Of a stretch of 64,000 bases of DNA, positions 59,668 to 64,000 are shown in pieces (position 1 is the first letter of the stretch; every line of letters starts with the position of its first letter). Where the stretch lies: positions 13,262-77,261 of the forward strand of contig CAJUOY010000008.1 in assembly GCA_910588645.1 (NCBI GenBank), read 5' to 3'. A program made the translations under genes and the position numbers. The stretch is from an uncultured Christensenellaceae bacterium (GTDB lineage: Bacteria > Bacillota > Clostridia > Christensenellales > Borkfalkiaceae). The notes below the pieces were generated by a model. The model searched no databases. It was not told the DNA's origin and saw nothing but the letters and a program-made list of their open reading frames with translations.

Positions 59668-60594
59668 TTAATCTGAATTTATATCGGTTTCCTGTGAGGA
59701 TACCTCCTCTTTCTTATTCTTCTTGCCGAACTTTTCCACCAACCAGTTTTCAAATCTATCCTGATACTTAAACGACAGCACCGCAAGCACTATACAAACT
59801 ATAAAAATAACTCCCCATACAATAAGTCCCCACCCCTCAAACGGAATAAAAGTTCCGCTGAGGACGTAACAATATGCCGCAATTACCAATGGCCGGACCA
59901 AAATCATAACCGCTAAAAAGAACGGAAAATTCATTGCAGTTAAGCCTGCTACCATACATAGGATATCGTCGGGGAAAAACGGCAATATCTGCATCAAAAC
60001 AAATATAACTTTACCCTTTTTATTAAAGTAAGCGGAATACTTGTCACAGGTTTCCTTACCAGCAATCCATTCCACTGCTTTTTTACCCCAAACTTTTCCT
60101 ATAAAATAGTTTATCAAAGAACCGACAAGAACCCCTGCGGAAGCAAGTAATGTTCCGACCAAACTTCCCCATATCAATGCCCCGGGGATATAACATATTG
60201 CGGCGGGCAAAGGTAAAATTACAACCTGCAATATTTGAATAATAAGAAATACCGCAATTCCCCACGCCCCCGTATTTTCTATCATTTTTACTATGGCTTT
60301 TATTTTATCCTCATCATTCTCATAGTCGTTAATATGCCAAACCTCGCCAACGAGAATAAATGATGCAAGAAAGAAAGCCGCAACGATTAATAAAATAAGC
60401 GCGCTTTTTAGTATAGCCTGTTTATCAAGAAAAAAAGTTACCGCGGTAGCAATAATTCCCGCCGCAGAAACGCCGAAAAAGGCAATACGCACCAATAACC
60501 CCCAATCGTTCATAAGAAAACCGGTTAAAAGAGCTATTGCCGCGCACAGCAATATATTGATTATTGAAATTGTAAGTTTTGATTTGTTATTCAT
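59668..60594 (-). CDS. TVP38/TMEM64 (DedA-superfamily) membrane protein
   Basis: 308 aa, about seven transmembrane helices. VTT-domain signature: ICYIPGALIWGSLVGTLLASAGVLVGSLINYFIGKVWG near residues 135-170, and FPDDILCMVAGLTAMNFPFFL near 210. The family is implicated in lipid scrambling or membrane homeostasis. C-terminus is charged. The ATG lies inside the end of folA (8-nt overlap). Confidence 0.88.
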   Translation of the reverse strand: MNNKSKLTISIINILLCAAIALLTGFLMNDWGLLVRIAFFGVSAAGIIATAVTFFLDKQAILKSALILLIVAAFFLASFILVGEVWHINDYENDEDKIKAIVKMIENTGAWGIAVFLIIQILQVVILPLPAAICYIPGALIWGSLVGTLLASAGVLVGSLINYFIGKVWGKKAVEWIAGKETCDKYSAYFNKKGKVIFVLMQILPFFPDDILCMVAGLTAMNFPFFLAVMILVRPLVIAAYCYVLSGTFIPFEGWGLIVWGVIFIVCIVLAVLSFKYQDRFENWLVEKFGKKNKKEEVSSQETDINSD

Positions 60595-61096
60595 TTATGT
60601 ACTTTACGACATTTTTATTTCTATACGTCGTAAATCTTATCGTATATCCGTTAGTTTCGACAGGATCGCTCTCGTAAACCAATTCGAAATCGGTATTGTT
60701 ATCAAGATTTTCGAAAAACGCATCGGCGTCGCCCTCTGCGTCCACTTTGGTAACAAGCACATCCGTGCAATATTTCAAAAGCGTCTTATACATCATCTGT
60801 CCGCCTATTACGAAAACATTTTCAGGCGGATATTTGTCAATTTCCGAAAACAACTCGTCTACGGATCGAACTATTTTACAGTCGTGCCTGTCTTCACCGT
60901 CAGGATAAAGAACTATATTCAACCGATCTTTCAGCGGTTTGCCACCAGGAAAAGACTTTAAAGTATTGCTACCCATAACGACTACATTGCCCGTAGTTGT
61001 CTCTTTGAAAAACTTCATATCGGCGGGAATACGGAACATAAGAGAATTACTTTTTCCTATACCCCAATTTTTGTCCGCGTGCAGAATTGCCCTCAT
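60587..61096 (-). CDS. folA: Dihydrofolate reductase
   Basis: 169 aa. Starts MRAILHADKNWGIGKSNSLM, with the catalytic Asp-equivalent in IPADMKFFKETT (Asp near residue 27). NADPH-binding VVMGSNTLKSFPG near 40 and VFVIGGQMMYKT near 95. Regenerates THF. Placed 16 nt after thyA, matching its need for DHF recycling. Confidence 0.94.
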   Translation of the reverse strand: MRAILHADKNWGIGKSNSLMFRIPADMKFFKETTTGNVVVMGSNTLKSFPGGKPLKDRLNIVLYPDGEDRHDCKIVRSVDELFSEIDKYPPENVFVIGGQMMYKTLLKYCTDVLVTKVDAEGDADAFFENLDNNTDFELVYESDPVETNGYTIRFTTYRNKNVVKYINE

Positions 61097-61112
61097 ATTA
61101 TACCTCTTCGAA

Positions 61113-61943
61113 TTATTCCGCTACGGGAATAGAATATTTCTTTTCGTTAAACTTATAATCTATCAATTTAAAACTGTCAACCGTAAAATCATAAAAATCG
61201 GTTATACTTTCATCAACTTCCAATTTGGGAGCAGTAAGTCGTGGCATATTTATTATCTCTTCAACAATAGGAATATGTCTGTCGTAAATATGAGCGTCCG
61301 CGATTACGTGCACAAGCTCGCCCGCTTTTAACCCCGAAACCTTTGCAAACATAATTAAAAGTACCGCGTATTGCACCACGTTCCAGTTATTAGCCGTAAG
61401 CATATCGTTGGAACGCTGGTTCAATATCCCGTTAAGAGTATCTCCAGACACGTTGAATGTCATAGAATACGCGCAAGGGTAAAGATTCATTTCATTAAGA
61501 TCTGCAAAAGTAAATATGTTCGTCATAATGCGACGGCTGGCGGGGTTGTGTTTAAGATCATACAGCACTCTGTCAACCTGATCGAATTCACCCTCTTTAT
61601 ACTTGTGCTTAACACCAAGCTGGTAACCGTACGCTTTACCTATCGAACCGTCCTTATCCGCCCACTGATCCCATATATGAGATTTTAAATCACGTATATT
61701 ATTGCTCTTTTTCTGCCAAATCCATAACAATTCGTCAATACAGGATTTAAAAGCCGTGCGGCGAATAGTAAGTATAGGAAATTCTTCCTGTAAATTGTAT
61801 CGGTTGACTATACCGAATTTTTTTACCGTATGCGCGGGCGTTCCGTCGCTCCATTTGGGCCGTACCGCAAGATCTTTATCCCACACGCCGCCGTTAAGAA
61901 TTTCTTTCATATTAGAAATAAAAATTTCGTCCGCTCTGCTCAT
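61113..61943 (-). CDS. thyA: Thymidylate synthase ThyA
   Basis: 276 aa. The catalytic Cys is in NLYPCAYSMTFNV near residue 154; other conserved segments are LNGILNQRSNDMLTANNWNVVQYAVL and HVIADAHIYDRH. dUMP to dTMP using methylene-THF. TTACGGAGC precedes the ATG. First of the thyA-folA-TVP38 unit. Confidence 0.95.
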   Translation of the reverse strand: MSRADEIFISNMKEILNGGVWDKDLAVRPKWSDGTPAHTVKKFGIVNRYNLQEEFPILTIRRTAFKSCIDELLWIWQKKSNNIRDLKSHIWDQWADKDGSIGKAYGYQLGVKHKYKEGEFDQVDRVLYDLKHNPASRRIMTNIFTFADLNEMNLYPCAYSMTFNVSGDTLNGILNQRSNDMLTANNWNVVQYAVLLIMFAKVSGLKAGELVHVIADAHIYDRHIPIVEEIINMPRLTAPKLEVDESITDFYDFTVDSFKLIDYKFNEKKYSIPVAE

Positions 61944-61969
61944 TTTTTCTGCTCCGTAAGTTTTGATAC

Positions 61970-61998
61970 ATTATATTATAATAACGAAAATAAGTCAA
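61970..61998 (-). promoter_or_regulatory. Sigma-A promoter of thyA
   Basis: Minus-strand TTGACT (61993-61998), 17-nt spacer, TATAAT (61970-61975). Start near 61963. Confidence 0.88.
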
Positions 61999-62030
61999 AT
62001 ATTTAAGAGTATAAGGCATCAGGCAAATAC

Positions 62031-62062
62031 AAAAAACGGCGAGACAAACCACTCCCGCCGTT
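62031..62062. terminator. Terminator downstream of the small XRE gene
   Basis: AACGGCG / CGCCGTT stem with a 14-nt loop, T-run (TTTTTTG) on minus after the XRE stop at 62077. Confidence 0.65.
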
Positions 62063-62076
62063 ATAACGTCAAATTG

Positions 62077-62295
62077 CTAAAATTCTCTTCTTCCTATCAA
62101 AACGTCGATATCGATATTAAAATAATCGGCCAACTTTATAAGGTTATCCAATGAAATCTGCCGCTTACATAAAATATATCGCGATAACGTAGGTTGGGGA
62201 ATATTAACTTTTTCAGATAGATCGCTTACCGACATTTCACCCATTAAATCTTTTAAATTATCGGAAAGACATTTCAAATATTTGTTATTATTCAT
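62077..62295 (-). CDS. XRE-family HTH transcriptional regulator (short)
   Basis: 72 aa, one Cro/CI HTH: SDLSEKVNIPQPTLSRYILCKRQISLDNLIKLADYFNIDIDVLIG. Nothing beyond the HTH domain, so it is a DNA-binding protein of lambda-Cro type. The -10-like TAAAAT lies 6 nt before the ATG with no ribosome site, the same geometry as the leaderless genes, but the -35 is poor. An inverted repeat (62335-62348) upstream may be its own operator. Confidence 0.88.
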   Translation of the reverse strand: MNNNKYLKCLSDNLKDLMGEMSVSDLSEKVNIPQPTLSRYILCKRQISLDNLIKLADYFNIDIDVLIGRREF

Positions 62296-62334
62296 AAACT
62301 AATTTTATGCCAAATGGAATAAAATAATTTACTT

Positions 62335-62348
62335 ATACCAATCGGTAT
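62335..62348. promoter_or_regulatory. 5-4-5 inverted repeat upstream of the short XRE gene
   Basis: ATACC-AATC-GGTAT, just upstream of the -35 region of the short XRE gene. Size and location suit a Cro-type operator. Confidence 0.45.
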
Positions 62349-62403
62349 GATAAAATAGAATAGAAAAAATCAAAATTAAACTTAACTTAAGCTTAACTAA
62401 AAG

Positions 62404-62862
62404 TTATTGTGTTACTTCCCTGCTTAAAAGCAAATCGACTTTACAATCAAATATATTTGCCAAAAATATAAAAATCTGCGTTTCAGGCATTGTTTTCCTG
62501 TTAAACCATTTGGAAACCGTAGTCTGCTCTACCTTCAATTTCTTTGCCAATCTATACTGAGTTAACTTTTTCTCCTGCATCAATGCTTTCAACTGTTTTA
62601 AAAACCGCTCTGGAATTTCATCTTCCTCACAAGAAGATTTATAACAGCGTCCGTCGAAAGGTTCAAGTCCAAGTAAATAATCCGTACTGACTTCGAAATA
62701 GTCAGCAATTTTAACCAAAATGAAATATCTCGGTAAACATTCGCCGTTAAGATATGCCGCTATCGATTTCCTTCCAATCCCCTTATCCTTTGACAATTTA
62801 TTTTTGCTGACGCTTTCATCAGCCATTAATTTTTGCAATATAGAATAAAATTTACTTTCCAT
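62404..62862 (-). CDS. Tandem-HTH XRE-family regulator
   Basis: 152 aa from the second ATG (62862), which has AGGA at a better distance than the ATG at 62868. Two complete Cro/CI HTH domains: residues ~10-64 (KNKLSKDKGIGRKSIAAYLNG... LPRYFILVKIADYFEVSTDYLLG) and ~86-146 (LTQYRLAKKLKVEQTTVSKWF... PETQIFIFLANIFDCKVDLLL), joined by an acidic linker EEDEIPERF. One chain with two binding domains may act as a built-in pseudo-dimer. It is divergent from the DUF4085-like gene. Confidence 0.85.
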   Translation of the reverse strand: MESKFYSILQKLMADESVSKNKLSKDKGIGRKSIAAYLNGECLPRYFILVKIADYFEVSTDYLLGLEPFDGRCYKSSCEEDEIPERFLKQLKALMQEKKLTQYRLAKKLKVEQTTVSKWFNRKTMPETQIFIFLANIFDCKVDLLLSREVTQ

Positions 62863-62911
62863 TATCATAATCCTTTAATTTGAATTATGATTTTATTATG
62901 CCCTAAATATA

Positions 62912-62942
62912 GGCGTAAAGCCCCATACTGTGATTTTACGCC
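62912..62942. promoter_or_regulatory. 8-bp inverted repeat in the XRE / DUF4085-like divergent region
   Basis: GGCGTAAA (62912-62919) and TTTACGCC (62935-62942), 15-nt spacer. The half-sites are centred 23 bp apart, about two helical turns, as expected for an operator bound by a dimer or by a tandem-HTH protein. A poor TTGAAT-18-TAAATA element on plus would start near the left arm. Confidence 0.5.
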
Positions 62943-62981
62943 ACTATAAATTTAAATACTGTAAAGGTAAATATTAGTATT

Positions 62982-63863
62982 ATGATTTATTTGACTAAAA
63001 TCTGGCTTATGGCCGAAAGACTGTCACATACCTATTCTATTATAAAAACTGCAGAATTCGCCAAACAAAAAAGCGAAAAAATTTATCGTGAACTTTATAA
63101 ACGAAACTGTGATTTATACATTTTAAATGAAAGCAAAGCGGATATATATAAAAATCCTTTGGATGAATTAAAAAAAATAGACAATTATATTAACGATCCC
63201 GACGTTTCCGAGCCCGATAAACTCAAGCGAAAAGAATTCAAGCAAGGTTTTTTGTTTATAAACAAAAAACGTATAGAAAGCGGCATTTTTTACACTTTCG
63301 ATCAACAGCTATGCGAACGGCAATTTGCGGAAGAAATGAAACAAAACGAAGAACTTTACAAAAATTTACCAAAAGAAATTTTGAACAAAATTGCCGATAT
63401 CCGCGTATTCGCATTGGGATATACAACCGAGGAAGTCAAAAAATTATTAAAGCCATACTGCGCAAAACTGCAGAGATTGTGCAGAGAAACAAAAAACAAA
63501 GCGTTTGCCAATACAGACAAAGCGGAAGCGAGCCTATCCGAAAAACTTAATTTAAACAAATATTACGAAACTTTCTTAATGGATATATCCGAAAAAAACG
63601 GAGATATTTACCTGAATTTCGATTACGGAGATATACTTTTAATAAAAAAAGGAAAAATTATCGAAGGCGCGGGGCATAAATTATACCCCTTTGACATCGA
63701 TGCTCCTAACAGCGGATGGAGCATTATTATAGCAGCTGAATTACACCGCGTAAACGAATACTTCGAACTTCATTTTATGGTTTCAAATAATAATGAGTTT
63801 AATCAAAACGATTTATGGTATCTTACTTTAAGAGGTAACAATATAACACAAATAAACGCTTAA
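62982..63863 (+). CDS. DUF4085-like protein of unknown function
   Basis: 293 aa, Lys/Glu/Tyr-rich, no transmembrane segment. The start MIYLTKIWLMAERL and the tail (NSGWSIIIAAELHRVNEYFELHFMV, then a short ending with LTLRGNNITQI) fit the DUF4085 pattern. The middle is helical and charged (residues 20-150), then a strand-rich domain (GDIYLNFDYGDILLI). Function unknown. No clear ribosome site at the first ATG; an internal ATG at codon 10 is no better. AT-rich compared with the rest of the window. Possible target or partner of the adjacent tandem-HTH regulator. Confidence 0.6.
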   Translation: MIYLTKIWLMAERLSHTYSIIKTAEFAKQKSEKIYRELYKRNCDLYILNESKADIYKNPLDELKKIDNYINDPDVSEPDKLKRKEFKQGFLFINKKRIESGIFYTFDQQLCERQFAEEMKQNEELYKNLPKEILNKIADIRVFALGYTTEEVKKLLKPYCAKLQRLCRETKNKAFANTDKAEASLSEKLNLNKYYETFLMDISEKNGDIYLNFDYGDILLIKKGKIIEGAGHKLYPFDIDAPNSGWSIIIAAELHRVNEYFELHFMVSNNNEFNQNDLWYLTLRGNNITQINA

Positions 63864-63884
63864 TTGATTTTAATAATAAGAAAA

Positions 63885-63906
63885 AAAGACAGCTTCTGCT
63901 GTCTTT
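63885..63906. terminator. Bidirectional terminator at the right end
   Basis: AAAGACAGC / GCTGTCTTT with a 4-nt loop, T- or A-runs on both sides. Ends the DUF4085-like gene (plus) and the partial gene at 63914-64000 (minus). Confidence 0.85.
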
Positions 63907-63913
63907 CTTGCTT

Positions 63914-64000
63914 TTAACGCCCAAACGCGTCGTTGGTTGAGGCGACGGGATTTGAAACCTCTCTAAAAGCACCAAAAACAGTTATTTTAGCATTGTTTTT
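63914..64000 (-). CDS. 3' end of an unidentified minus-strand gene
   Basis: The last 28 codons read K-N-N-A-K-I-T-V-F-G-A-F-R-E-V, then SNPVASTNDAFGR, then TAA, open to the window edge. The stop is followed by the terminator. I do not recognise the product from this tail. The stretch also looks a little like a tRNA 3' end, but pairing is poor, so I prefer coding. Confidence 0.5.
   Translation of the reverse strand, partial: KNNAKITVFGAFREVSNPVASTNDAFGR

Noticed and set aside
62381..62400. CTTAACT direct repeat near the XRE genes
   Set aside because: Two short copies in AT-rich DNA, no context; too few to be an array or operator cluster.
63934..64000. tRNA 3'-end-like sequence on minus (TTCAAAT loop, CCA at the end)
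   Set aside because: The T stem has mismatches at two of five pairs including the G53-C61 position, and the acceptor would need an unusual 5' T. The same bases read as an open coding frame with a stop followed by a terminator.
1..64000. CRISPR arrays, insertion sequences, rRNA, complete tRNAs, phage genes
   Set aside because: Looked for on both strands; no repeat-spacer pattern, transposase or integrase motif, or tRNA cloverleaf was seen.

Overview
The window reads as chromosomal DNA of an endospore-forming Firmicute of the Clostridia type. The evidence is spoVAC-spoVAD-spoVAE-yunB, the rimP-nusA-rnpM-L7Ae-infB-rbfA-nrnA-truB-ribF order, a large SRP RNA with an Alu domain, a T-box in front of pheST, and a FeoB-associated Cys-rich peptide. 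Base composition is moderate and most promoters are textbook sigma-A (TTGACA-17-TATAAT). I cannot name the genus; an uncultured gut lineage is a guess. TGA is used as a stop, so the code is standard.

Layout: (1) 1-9.2 kb, all on minus: a translation and RNA block from rimP to ribF (ribF runs off the left edge). It has its own strong promoter and a leader hairpin. Where Firmicutes normally carry full-length polC, there is a 510-aa protein with only the PolC N-terminal, OB and exonuclease parts. (2) 9.2-21.8 kb, minus: ispG and nrdR downstream of a complete purine cluster, purE-C-F-M-N-H-D-L in transcription order, nearly gapless. (3) 21.8-28.5 kb: a DUF1294-like membrane gene, mscL, a TauABC-type ABC transporter behind a TM1266-type small regulator, an aconitase-family hydratase, and a small membrane protein with an apparently leaderless promoter. 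(4) 28.5-33.8 kb, minus: feoA-feoA-feoB plus Cys-rich peptide, and an OmpR-type two-component system. (5) 34-39.2 kb: a radical SAM / TIGR03915 pair, an Mrp ATPase, SRP RNA, and an ABC-2 exporter. (6) 39.2-50 kb, minus: uppP with a large lipoprotein, mfd-pth, prs, tadA, an M14 peptidase, rlmH and a CPBP protease. (7) 50.1-55.3 kb, plus: two-subunit fumarate hydratase, T-box, pheS-pheT. (8) 55.3-62 kb, minus: yunB and spoVA genes preceded by a short-chain dehydrogenase and a ZIP transporter, then TVP38/DedA, folA and thyA. (9) 62-64 kb: AT-rich; two XRE regulators (one with tandem HTH domains), a DUF4085-like gene, and the 3' end of an unidentified gene at the right edge.

How the genes work together: most of the window is core metabolism and information processing in tight operons with ATGA or TAATG stop/start overlaps. 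The parts most worth checking are the PolC remnant at the polC locus, a set of genes whose -10 element sits exactly 6 nt before an ATG with no Shine-Dalgarno (leaderless mRNAs), structured leaders or hairpins that overlap ribosome binding sites (yunB, the TM1266-type gene, prs, rimP), a shared repeat in the feo promoters, a 32-codon ORF coupled between an SDR gene and spoVAC, and operator-like inverted repeats in the XRE region. I saw no CRISPR array, IS element, tRNA or rRNA. I did not find a clear case of a wholly new multi-gene system.
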